12,684 nucleotides of DNA, from assembly GCA_039916225.1 (NCBI GenBank), contig JBDSLU010000245.1, forward strand, positions 1 through 12,684, read 5' to 3'. Shown here one piece after another: positions 5,693 through 12,684 of the stretch; positions within the stretch are counted from its first letter, which is position 1; each line of letters begins with the position of its first letter. Both the position numbers and the translations under genes were made by a program. This stretch comes from JBDSLU01 sp039916225. GTDB taxonomy: Bacteria; Acidobacteriota; Vicinamibacteria; Vicinamibacterales; Vicinamibacteraceae. Below the pieces are notes generated by a model. That model saw only the letters and a program-made list of their open reading frames with translations, was not told the origin of the DNA and did not search any database.

Positions 5693-7852
5693 CTATCGTA
5701 GCCCCCACCGGCGCCGCAGGATCCACTCGCCGCCGAGGGCCGCGAGCAGCCCCAGCAGCAACCACGGCGAATGCCAGAGCTCGCGCGCTTCGGGCGGCGC
5801 CAATGCCGCGGCAGCGGCGTGAGCGGCGGCGACCAGCGCCGGAAGCTCCCCAATTTCACGTTCGGCGATCAGCCGGCCGCCGGTTCCGCGCGCCAGCCGA
5901 TCGAGGACCCCGTCGTTGCGCCGCGGATCCGCCCACTCGCGATCGACGCCGCCGACCAGCGTCCACTCGTGCGCCTCGCCCACCGGCGCGCCGTCACGCC
6001 GCGCCTCGACGTCGACGCGCAGCAGGCCCGGCTGATCGGCCGGCACCGGCGCCGTGAACCGGCCGGGCCGGGTGGCGTCCGGGGTCGCCTGCAGGTCCTG
6101 GGTCGCACCGGCACGAGTCACGCGCAGGCGGACGGTGGCGTCGGGCAGCGGACGGAAGCCGGCGTCGCGGACGTCGACGCTGAGAGTGGCGGTCTCACCC
6201 ACCGAGACGGCCGGCACGGACAGCGCCACCGGCTCCGGCGCCGAGGCGACCAGCCAGCGGCCAGCCTGCCGCCAGAACGTCTCGAACGTGTGATCGGACG
6301 ACGGCAGCCGCATCCGCCACCGCCACGAGGCCTCGCCGGCGAACACCATCGTCCGGCCGTACCCGTAGCGCTGCACGGCGACCAGCGGACGCGGTGCGCC
6401 GCCGGCGCCGCTGGTGACGGCGAGAACGCTGGCTCCAGGCCGGCCTGGGCCGAGCGCGGTCGTCGAGCCGAGCGGCGGCACGGCCGCCCACAGATCACGC
6501 GCCTCCGCTGGCGTGGTGCCGAGCTGCATCACCGGGTGATGCAGGCCGTCCGGCGTCAGACCGACGCCGCCCTGGGCGAGCGACGACGCCGACGACGGCG
6601 CCGAGCGGCCCAGGCGATCGGTGGCCGCGACGGGCATCAGCTCCTCGAGCGGCGTCGCCGAGAGTCCGGCCGGCGCGAGCGTGCGCGCGCCGAGCATCAG
6701 CAAGCCGCCGCCGCGCTCCGCGACGAAGTCGCGGACCAGTTCGAGCTCGGTCGGACCGAGCAGGTCGGCGCCGACGTTGGCGAGCGCGATCGCGTCGTAG
6801 CGAAACAGCGCCTCGCGCGTCGACGGAAAGCCGCTGACGAGCGAGTCGGCGCGGCCGCGGGGCGCCTGGACGTAGTAGGTCTCGCGGCCCTTGTCGTCGC
6901 GGCCCTTGCGCACCAGCGCGTCGATCTCCAGGCCGCGATCGAGCTGCCAGGCCCGCTTGATGAAGCTGTGCTCGTAGCCCGGCGCGCCCTCGACGAGCAG
7001 CACCTGCCGGGCCCGTCCCGGCGGCCGCACCAGCACCGACTGGCGGTTGTTGGCGGTGGTCAGCTCCCCGGGCGCCGAGGCGATCTCGACGTCGTAGACG
7101 CTCGGACCGTCGAGGCTGGGCGAGACGCGGAAGCGCTCGGTCAGCGCCGTGCCGTCGGCGGGTGGACCGACCCGTCGGACATGGACGGCGCGGCCGTTCT
7201 CGACGACACGCAATTCGACCGGTTCACCGCGGAAGCCCCGCGCGCTGATCGTCGCCGACAGTTCGACGACGGAGTCGGTGAGCACGGCGTCGCCGACCTC
7301 GACGGCCAGTACTTCGCGATCGGGCGGGGGCTCGGTGGCGCCGGCCGCCATCGTGAACACCGGCGGCAAGCGCGCGCCCGCCGCCGGGCCCGCCGACGTG
7401 TCGACACCATCGGAGACGAGCACCACCGCGGCCAGCGGGCGCCCGGCATGCCGATCGCGGACGGCTGCGATGGCGGCGCCGAGATCGGAGCGCCGTCCGT
7501 TCGGTGACGTCCGGTCCCCGAACGGCGCCAAGGTGTCGCCAAGCGCCAGCGTCTCCACCGCGAACGACGACTCCAGCGTCCGCGCGACGGACGCCGCCGT
7601 CTGGCGGGCCGCCGCGAACCGGGTGTCGGCGCCGCTGTCGGTCAGCTGCATGCTGCGCGACGCGTCGACGACGATGGCGACGAGCGCGTCGGTCGCGTGC
7701 GTCGGTGGCGCGAGCGCGATCGGTCGCAGCAGCGCGAAGACGAGAAGCGCCCACGTCGCGGCGCGGAGGCCGGTGAGGAGCACGCGGCGGCCGGCCGCGA
7801 GCCCGGCGGTGCCGAGCCACGTGACGACGAGCGCCAACGCCACGCCGGCCAC
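5693..7852 (-). CDS. membrane protein with VWA domain and GATase-like domain
   Basis: The coordinates use the first conventional start, GTG 7852, giving 719 residues and a TAG at 5695-5693. A CTG at 7897 preceded by GGAGG is probably the real start and would add 15 residues. N-terminal membrane helices lie at about 1-19 and 28-46. A von Willebrand A domain follows (about 55-170) with MIDAS D63-x-S65-x-S67 and SDGVD at 147-151, so it should bind a metal ion and a protein partner. Beta-rich domains follow. A class I glutamine-amidotransferase-like fold (about 283-415, VLLVEGAPGYEHSF, and GGGLLMLGA where the nucleophile Cys would be) has no cysteine and should be inactive. A C-terminal helix (about 696-712) ends in basic residues. 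The protein is thus anchored at both ends with its bulk periplasmic. This architecture is common in Bat/MoxR-linked operons. Neighbours are the DUF4175-like gene upstream and the caspase-like gene 3 nt downstream. Confidence 0.87.
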   Translation of the reverse strand: MAGVALALVVTWLGTAGLAAGRRVLLTGLRAATWALLVFALLRPIALAPPTHATDALVAIVVDASRSMQLTDSGADTRFAAARQTAASVARTLESSFAVETLALGDTLAPFGDRTSPNGRRSDLGAAIAAVRDRHAGRPLAAVVLVSDGVDTSAGPAAGARLPPVFTMAAGATEPPPDREVLAVEVGDAVLTDSVVELSATISARGFRGEPVELRVVENGRAVHVRRVGPPADGTALTERFRVSPSLDGPSVYDVEIASAPGELTTANNRQSVLVRPPGRARQVLLVEGAPGYEHSFIKRAWQLDRGLEIDALVRKGRDDKGRETYYVQAPRGRADSLVSGFPSTREALFRYDAIALANVGADLLGPTELELVRDFVAERGGGLLMLGARTLAPAGLSATPLEELMPVAATDRLGRSAPSSASSLAQGGVGLTPDGLHHPVMQLGTTPAEARDLWAAVPPLGSTTALGPGRPGASVLAVTSGAGGAPRPLVAVQRYGYGRTMVFAGEASWRWRMRLPSSDHTFETFWRQAGRWLVASAPEPVALSVPAVSVGETATLSVDVRDAGFRPLPDATVRLRVTRAGATQDLQATPDATRPGRFTAPVPADQPGLLRVDVEARRDGAPVGEAHEWTLVGGVDREWADPRRNDGVLDRLARGTGGRLIAEREIGELPALVAAAHAAAAALAPPEARELWHSPWLLLGLLAALGGEWILRRRWGLR

Positions 7853-7893
7853 GCCGACGGCGAGCAGCCACCAGGGGAGCGGGGTGCCGAAGG

Positions 7894-10800
7894 TCAGGGC
7901 GTCGGCCTCCGCGCGATCGACCGGTAGTAGCGCGACACGGCGTCTTCGTAGGCGGCCGGCGCGCGATCGTCCTCGCCGGCCGTCACCCGATCACGGGCTC
8001 GCCGATCGGAGAGGCGATCGGCCAGCGAGGCTTCGAGATCCTCGAGCGCGTTCTTGACGTTCTTGGACAGGGACTCCCAGCGCGCGTAATCCTGCTTGAA
8101 GGCCTCGGTGCCCGGCGCCGAGCGGCTGAACTCGTGACCCTCGGGCGTGCCGTAGGCGCCGTAGCCGCCGTCCTGGCGGCCATCGCGCGAGCCATCGCCA
8201 CCGCGAGCGCCGTCGCCCGCCTGGTTGCCACCCTGGCGGCCGCCCTGACCGGGGTTCTGGCCACCGTTCTGGCTTCCGCCCTGGCCGGCGTTCTGCCCGG
8301 GGCTCTGGCCAGCCTTCTGGCCGGCGTTCTGGCCGGCGTTCTGGCCGCTCTGACCATTCTGGCCGCCCGGCTGGCTGGCGGCCTGCCGGCCACCCTCGGC
8401 GCCGCCGTCCCCCTGCGCCAACTGACGCGCCTCGTTCAATGCGCGATCGAACTCGCCCTGCAGCCGGCCGATTTCCTGGCGCGACTTGGCGTCGGCGGCG
8501 GGATCCGGCCGCCCGCCGGTGGTCTTCCGCGCCTCGGCCGCCTTCATCGCGCCCTCGACCGCCTCGCGGAGCGCGGCTTCGGCCGCCTCGGCGCGCTGGC
8601 GCGCCTGGCGCAGACCGGCCAGCTGGTCCGACAACCGCGCGCCGTCGCGTCCGCCGCCGTCACCAGCCATGCGTTCCGCGGCGCGAGCCAGGGTGTCGGC
8701 CGCCCGCGAAGCGCGGTCCGCGCCCTCGCGTGCCGCCCCCTCGGCTCCACCGGTGCCGCGCCGCAGGGCCTCGGCCGCCTTGCGCATGTCGGCGCTCGGC
8801 TTGCCGCGGGCGAGTTCCGCCCGGGCATTCACCGCGGCACTCGCGGCGGCCTCGCCCGCGTCGGCGCGATTGACCAGCGACAGCTGCTTCTCGAGCGCCT
8901 CGGCCCGGGCCGCGAGTGATTCCTGTTCCTGCGCCAGCCGGCGACCGCCGTCGGGCGATCCGGAGTTGCCGCCACCAGCGGCACCGGCCTGCTGTCCGCG
9001 CGATCCGCTCGGCCCGGTCGACGTGGACGGCGTGCCGCCGGCCCGGCCACCGGCCTGCTGGCGCGCTGCGTCGGCGAGCCGCTTCTGTGCATCCGCCAGG
9101 AGCCGCGCTTCGAGCTCGAGCTCGCCGAACTGCCGGCGCCGATCGTCGGACACCGATTCGCCGCCGAGCCGGCGTTCGAGCTGGCGCAGACGATCGAGCG
9201 TCCGCGCCGACCGTCGCCGGGCCTCGTCGAGATCCTGTCGCGACAGATCCTTGGCCGCGTCAGCCATCTCGCCCGCCGCCTGACGCAGCTCCCGGCTGCC
9301 TTCCTGCTGCTGGCGCCCGCCGCCCGAGGCCTGCTGGCCGCCCTGGCTGCTACCCGACTGCTGGCCCTGGCCGCCCGACTGCCCACCCGCCTGCTGGCCG
9401 CCCTGCTGCTGGCCACCCTGCTGCTGACCGCCGCTCTGCTGCTGGCCGTTCTGCTGCTGCCCGTTCTGGGCCTGCTGCGGCGAGGACTGCCCCTCGCGCT
9501 GCATCTGCTGGGCGAGCTGCTCGGCTTCGCGGCGCAGCTGCTCCTGCTCCTTGGTGAGCCGTTCGAGCTGCCGCTTCAGTTCCTCGGCCGGCATGCCCGC
9601 CCGCGCCCGGGCCAGCTCGCGCTGCTTCTCGGCAATCGCGTCCTGGCGCTTCGCCAGTGCTTTCACCCGATCGAGGGCGTCGTCCTTCTTCTCGGCGTTC
9701 TGGCCGCTCGCGCCGCCGGCGGCGTTGCGGTTCTCGTAGTTCGTCTGCTGCTGCCGCAGCAGCTCCTCGTCGAAGAGCGCCGACAGATCCTGGTTGCCGG
9801 TGCGGCCGCCACCGCCGCCGCCACCGCCACCGCGCTGTCGCGTCACCTGCCGCTCGGTCTCTTCCGCCGCGAGCTTGAGCAGTTCGTTGTAGGCGGCCAT
9901 CTCGTGCGGGACCGCATCGTTCGGCTTCAACGCGCCGAGCGACGTCTCCGCCTTGGCCATCGATCCGGCGGCGCGGGCCAACGGCGACGTCGTGGTCGGC
10001 GCCGGCGTCGGGGCAACCTGCGGGTCGCGGCGTCGGGGACGCGCTGGCCGGGCCTGCTGCGAGGCGAGGGCCTCGGCGCGCGCCCGCAGCTCGCCCTGGG
10101 CCTTGGCGATGGCACGGACGTCGGACGCCGACTGGCCGGCGATCGCGCGGCGCTGCAGCTTCCACGTCGCGACGATGATTTCCTTCTGCGACTCGAGCAG
10201 GTCGGCGGCCGCCCCGGCGCCGCCGCCCATGCCAGCCTGGCTCTGCGCGGCGAAGAACTGCTCGCTGAACGGCCGCACCTCGAGGAAGAAGATATCGCTG
10301 CGCGCTTCGGTCGACACCTTGCCGCGGCTGATGTCGCGAGCACGGGCGTAGTAGGTGACGAAGTCGCCGGGCTCGACGTCGAGCTCCTCGATGAAGAGCG
10401 TGTGCAGGCCGTTGACGCTCGTCGCCGGCAGCTTCGCGCCGCGGCTGAACGGGACGACCTTCTCGCCGCGGCCCCTGACGGCGTAGACCAGCTCGAGGCT
10501 GCTGATGCCGTGATCGTCGTCGGCTCGCGCCTCCACGACGACCTCTTCGAGCTTGGTCACCTGACGATCGCCGGCCGGCCGCATGATGCGGACGTCGGGC
10601 GGCCGGTCGTCGAGGACGCGGACGAAGTACTGCGTGCCCTCCGGGCTGCGCAGGCCATCGATGTCCTCGAGTCCGATGCGGTAGGCGCCGTCCTGTCCGA
10701 TGGTGAGACCGGCGACGAGGCTGGTCGCTTCCTGCCCCTCGGCCTTGAGCGGCAGCGCCGTGCCGCCCTCGAGCGCGATCGCGCCGCGCCGCACCGGCTT

Positions 10801-11745
10801 GTCGGTGTGGACGCGGATGGTGACGGTGGTTCCGGCCGGGCCGAAGATGTCGCCACCGTCTTCCTCATGGCGCGGCGCCATCTTGGTGAACGCCGGGAAG
10901 GCGTACTCGAGATCGATGCGCGTCACCCGGGCGGCGTCGATGGCCGACACCTGATACTCGGGCGAGGTCAGCGATCCGGCGGCGACGCGGTAGCGGAAGT
11001 CGGCATCGACGGCCGGCCAGTCGACCACGTAGCCATTGCCCTCGCGCCGCATCGGCTGCGGCACGGCGCCAGCCGCGGCGACGATCAGGGTCGGGACGTC
11101 GGGGGTCGCGCCATCCGGCAGCCCGTCCAGCCGCGCCGTGATCCGGAGCGGCGTGCCGCGGGCGATCCGCGCATGGCCAGGCGTGACGACGACGGCGAGC
11201 TTGGGCGGTGCGATGTACAACCGGGCTGTCTGCACGGCCCGCCAGGCCGGCGACCAGGCATAGGCCAATGCGATGGCCAGGACGACCCCTGCCGCTGCCG
11301 TCCAGCGCAGGGCGCGGCGCATCGTCGAGCGGGCGATGACCCGCTCCGGCTCGACCTCGCGGAGCCGGGCCTCGGCGGCGCGGACCAGCAGGCCGTCGAG
11401 CGGTCCGGGCGCTTCGGCCGACAGGCGCTCGGTCGCGGTAACGACGACGTCGTCGAGCCCACCGTTCTGCTCCTCGGCCAGCCGGGCGAGCTGGCGATCG
11501 CTCGGCGGGCGGCGCAGCGGGGCCTGCAAGCCGAGCACGGCCGCCGCCGCGGCGACGAGGGCGAGGACGAAAAGGCCGACCAGCCACAGTCCGGTCGGCG
11601 ACGTCATGGCGTCGATGGCCCACGCGGCGCCGGCGATGACGGCAACGGCTGCGGCCTGCCTGGCCGAGACGCGCAGCCGGGTCAGGGCGCGCCAGCGCCG
11701 CTGCAGCCCGTCGAGCCATCCGCGCAACGTCTGATCAGCGCTCAT
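7894..11745 (-). CDS. DUF4175-like membrane protein with long coiled coil and Gly/Gln/Asn repeats
   Basis: This is a 1283-residue protein, ATG 11745-11743 to TGA 7896-7894. Three membrane helices lie at about 29-47, 52-73 and 147-164; two are separated from the third by a cytoplasmic stretch. Residues about 180-505 are beta-rich and likely periplasmic (immunoglobulin-like segments such as RIDLEYAFPAFT and DDRPPDVRIMRPAGD). From about 515 the protein is mostly charged Arg/Glu/Ala/Gln coiled coil, interrupted by a nine-glycine run (about 639-647), a Gln/Gly-rich tract (about 756-813) and a Gly/Gln/Asn repeat tract (about 1121-1194). It ends in a conserved-looking helical tail (GHEFSRSAPGTEAFKQDY onward). 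Its start overlaps the BatA-like gene stop (ATGA) and has a clear GAGGAG 8 nt upstream. The function of DUF4175 proteins is not established. Position between BatA-like and VWA proteins suggests a scaffold of a periplasmic complex. Confidence 0.85.
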   Translation of the reverse strand: MSADQTLRGWLDGLQRRWRALTRLRVSARQAAAVAVIAGAAWAIDAMTSPTGLWLVGLFVLALVAAAAAVLGLQAPLRRPPSDRQLARLAEEQNGGLDDVVVTATERLSAEAPGPLDGLLVRAAEARLREVEPERVIARSTMRRALRWTAAAGVVLAIALAYAWSPAWRAVQTARLYIAPPKLAVVVTPGHARIARGTPLRITARLDGLPDGATPDVPTLIVAAAGAVPQPMRREGNGYVVDWPAVDADFRYRVAAGSLTSPEYQVSAIDAARVTRIDLEYAFPAFTKMAPRHEEDGGDIFGPAGTTVTIRVHTDKPVRRGAIALEGGTALPLKAEGQEATSLVAGLTIGQDGAYRIGLEDIDGLRSPEGTQYFVRVLDDRPPDVRIMRPAGDRQVTKLEEVVVEARADDDHGISSLELVYAVRGRGEKVVPFSRGAKLPATSVNGLHTLFIEELDVEPGDFVTYYARARDISRGKVSTEARSDIFFLEVRPFSEQFFAAQSQAGMGGGAGAAADLLESQKEIIVATWKLQRRAIAGQSASDVRAIAKAQGELRARAEALASQQARPARPRRRDPQVAPTPAPTTTSPLARAAGSMAKAETSLGALKPNDAVPHEMAAYNELLKLAAEETERQVTRQRGGGGGGGGGRTGNQDLSALFDEELLRQQQTNYENRNAAGGASGQNAEKKDDALDRVKALAKRQDAIAEKQRELARARAGMPAEELKRQLERLTKEQEQLRREAEQLAQQMQREGQSSPQQAQNGQQQNGQQQSGGQQQGGQQQGGQQAGGQSGGQGQQSGSSQGGQQASGGGRQQQEGSRELRQAAGEMADAAKDLSRQDLDEARRRSARTLDRLRQLERRLGGESVSDDRRRQFGELELEARLLADAQKRLADAARQQAGGRAGGTPSTSTGPSGSRGQQAGAAGGGNSGSPDGGRRLAQEQESLAARAEALEKQLSLVNRADAGEAAASAAVNARAELARGKPSADMRKAAEALRRGTGGAEGAAREGADRASRAADTLARAAERMAGDGGGRDGARLSDQLAGLRQARQRAEAAEAALREAVEGAMKAAEARKTTGGRPDPAADAKSRQEIGRLQGEFDRALNEARQLAQGDGGAEGGRQAASQPGGQNGQSGQNAGQNAGQKAGQSPGQNAGQGGSQNGGQNPGQGGRQGGNQAGDGARGGDGSRDGRQDGGYGAYGTPEGHEFSRSAPGTEAFKQDYARWESLSKNVKNALEDLEASLADRLSDRRARDRVTAGEDDRAPAAYEDAVSRYYRSIARRPTP
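7906..7910 (-). promoter_or_regulatory. Shine-Dalgarno GGAGG pointing to a CTG start for the VWA gene
   Basis: GGAGG on the leftward strand lies 8 nt before CTG 7897-7895, the ideal distance. The CTG overlaps the TGA stop of the upstream gene by two bases. From it the protein would begin LTFGTPLPWWLLAVG, giving a complete first membrane helix. The next conventional start, GTG 7852, has no Shine-Dalgarno sequence. The GGAGG also lies inside the coding sequence of the upstream gene, so chance is possible. Confidence 0.5.
8215..8385 (-). repeat. Gly/Gln/Asn tandem repeat tract within the DUF4175-like gene
   Basis: The leftward strand repeats units related to GGCCAGAACGCC, coding Gly-Gln-Asn-Ala-like steps for roughly 55 residues, followed by a Gly/Asp/Arg-rich stretch. 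The reading frame is kept throughout. It is expected to be disordered and prone to length change by slippage. Confidence 0.75.
9308..9480 (-). repeat. Gln/Gly-rich repeat tract within the DUF4175-like gene
   Basis: About 58 residues are made almost only of Gln, Gly, Ser, Ala and Asn (units such as GGQQQ), directly after a charged coiled coil. On the DNA level CAGCAG and GGCCAGCAG motifs recur. It probably acts as a flexible spacer between helical segments. Confidence 0.75.
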
Positions 11746-12684
11746 GCCACGGTCTCCTCACGCGGTCCCGCCATCAGCCGTCGACTGCCGGCGATCGTTT
11801 CCCACACCAGCAACGCGGCGACACCGATCAGGGCGAACCACCACAACCCCTGCCCCGCCTCGCGCTCGCGCGCGACGGCCGTTGGCCCGCGGCGCTCCGG
11901 CTCGACGCGCCCGACGGCGGCGACGATCGCCTCGGGCTTCTGGCGCGGGGCGCCGGACTCCCGCAGGTCGACGTTGACCGCGACCGGCCGCGGCGGATCG
12001 CCGGCGCGGACGATGCCGGGCCGTCCGCGCGCCGCATCCGGAGCGTCGGCGACCATCAACTCGGAGGGCAGCGCCCGGCCGGCCGGACCGGCCAGATAGT
12101 GCAGGGTCTCGAGGACGAACGGCACGAACGTCGCCTGTCGGGCGAACGTGTTCCAGGCCGCGGTGTCCTCAGATCCCAGCGCCGAGGCAAACACGGCGAT
12201 GCGACCGGTGCCGACCGGCTGCTCGACCAGCGCGGCCAGACCGTTGGTGAAGCGCGCCACGATGCGTCCGCCCGGTCCGGGCACCACGCGCAGCGCCCGC
12301 GTGAAGCGCGCCCGCCCGAGGCTGCCGGAGGCATCACCGAAGGCGGCGAAGATCGGATGCCGGGCGTCGACCGGTGACAGCGTGGTCGGAAACGCGCCCG
12401 AATCGGCCGCTTCGATGCGCAGGCCCGAATCGCCGACGATCTCACCGAGCGTGCCGGCGTCGAGCGTCTCGCTCGCCAGCAGCCAGAGGGCGCCGCCGGC
12501 GCGCGCGTAGTCGTGCAGCACGCGCCGCGTCTCGCGGGTCAGCCCGCGCGTGCCGCTGACGACGATGACCTGGCGCGCCCGCGCCGTCTCGGCCCCGAGC
12601 GCCCGTCGTGCATCGCCGCCGAGCATCTCGACGGCGAAGCCGCGGCCCGGCCCGCCCGACTCGATGGCGGAACGTAACAGGAAG
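11742..12684 (-). CDS. BatA-like membrane protein, C-terminal 313 residues (5' end outside window)
   Basis: The leftward frame is open from the window edge to the TGA at 11744-11742; the first visible residues read FLLRSAIESG. An internal ATG at 12626 is not likely the start because the coding pattern continues upstream of it. The visible part is an amidotransferase-like fold found in BatA-type proteins: RQVIVVSGTRGLTRE, then YARAGGALWLLAS, then DARHPIFAAFGD and VGTGRIAVFASAL followed by FVPFVLETLHYL. No catalytic Cys is present. A single membrane helix near the end (GLWWFALIGVAALLVWE) is followed by a short basic tail. In BatA relatives the missing N-terminus holds two membrane helices and often a VWA domain; that cannot be checked here. 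It overlaps the start of the DUF4175-like gene by 4 nt and encodes its GAGGAG ribosome site, so the two are coupled. Confidence 0.8.
   Translation of the reverse strand, partial: FLLRSAIESGGPGRGFAVEMLGGDARRALGAETARARQVIVVSGTRGLTRETRRVLHDYARAGGALWLLASETLDAGTLGEIVGDSGLRIEAADSGAFPTTLSPVDARHPIFAAFGDASGSLGRARFTRALRVVPGPGGRIVARFTNGLAALVEQPVGTGRIAVFASALGSEDTAAWNTFARQATFVPFVLETLHYLAGPAGRALPSELMVADAPDAARGRPGIVRAGDPPRPVAVNVDLRESGAPRQKPEAIVAAVGRVEPERRGPTAVAREREAGQGLWWFALIGVAALLVWETIAGSRRLMAGPREETVA
11754..11759 (-). promoter_or_regulatory. Shine-Dalgarno GAGGAG of the DUF4175-like gene
   Basis: GAGGAG on the leftward strand ends 8 nt before ATG 11745 and lies inside the last codons of the BatA-like gene. 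It fixes the start of the 1283-residue protein and supports coupled translation across the ATGA overlap. Confidence 0.7.

Noticed and set aside
5771..7507. Rightward open frame (578 codons) opposite the VWA gene
   Set aside because: It is antisense to the VWA/GATase-like gene, basic and repetitive in composition, with no ribosome site or domain.
8215..8385. CRISPR-like array of short repeats
   Set aside because: The repeats are ~12 nt, in frame inside a gene, without unique spacers of regular length.
8134..8919. Hydrophobic-looking rightward frame opposite the Gly/Gln/Asn repeats
   Set aside because: The apparent Ala/Leu/Val helices come from reading Gln/Ala/Gly-rich coding repeats backwards. 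The leftward frame has the supported protein.
9904..12099. Long rightward open frame (731 codons) opposite the DUF4175-like and BatA-like genes
   Set aside because: It is a composition artefact: antisense to two genes with good start, ribosome site and membrane-helix structure, and its own product has no recognisable domain.

Overview
The window is very GC-rich throughout. Its gene content (a long VWA/DUF4175-type membrane operon ending in a caspase-like protein, a cytochrome c-PQQ dehydrogenase fusion, and an FHA-GAF protein) suggests a chromosomal segment from an Acidobacteriota bacterium, perhaps class Vicinamibacteria. That placement is inference from gene content and composition; no marker gene is present. 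There are no rRNA, tRNA, CRISPR or phage genes.

Left block (1-3551): two gene pairs diverge from a 55-bp gap. Leftward run a 90-residue zinc-ribbon membrane protein and, 4 nt later, an FHA-GAF signalling protein cut off by the window edge. Rightward run a rhomboid intramembrane protease and, overlapping it by 4 nt (ATGA), a secreted quinohemoprotein dehydrogenase with its cytochrome c domain at the N-terminus. The gap holds a palindromic AGTATACT that can serve as a -10 box in both directions and would make the rhomboid mRNA essentially leaderless.

Middle block (3552-4684): this is the one non-housekeeping region. Two ~245-bp non-coding repeats lie in opposite orientation on either side of a 5'-truncated GNAT acetyltransferase gene. 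Each repeat has imperfect terminal inverted repeats and two internal hairpins. Near-identical 12-bp direct repeats lie just outside the pair. The layout looks like a small non-autonomous, MITE-like or composite element carrying a gene fragment.

Right block (4685-12684, all leftward): a tightly packed operon. In transcription order it encodes a BatA-like membrane protein (5' part outside the window), a 1283-residue DUF4175-like membrane/coiled-coil protein with Gly/Gln/Asn repeats, a VWA plus GATase-like membrane protein, and a secreted caspase/legumain-fold protein with no cysteine but a canonical EF-hand loop. Junctions are ATGA or near-zero. The set looks like an envelope-associated complex resembling MoxR/Bat-type systems; its actual function is unknown. 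The VWA gene probably starts at a non-canonical CTG.
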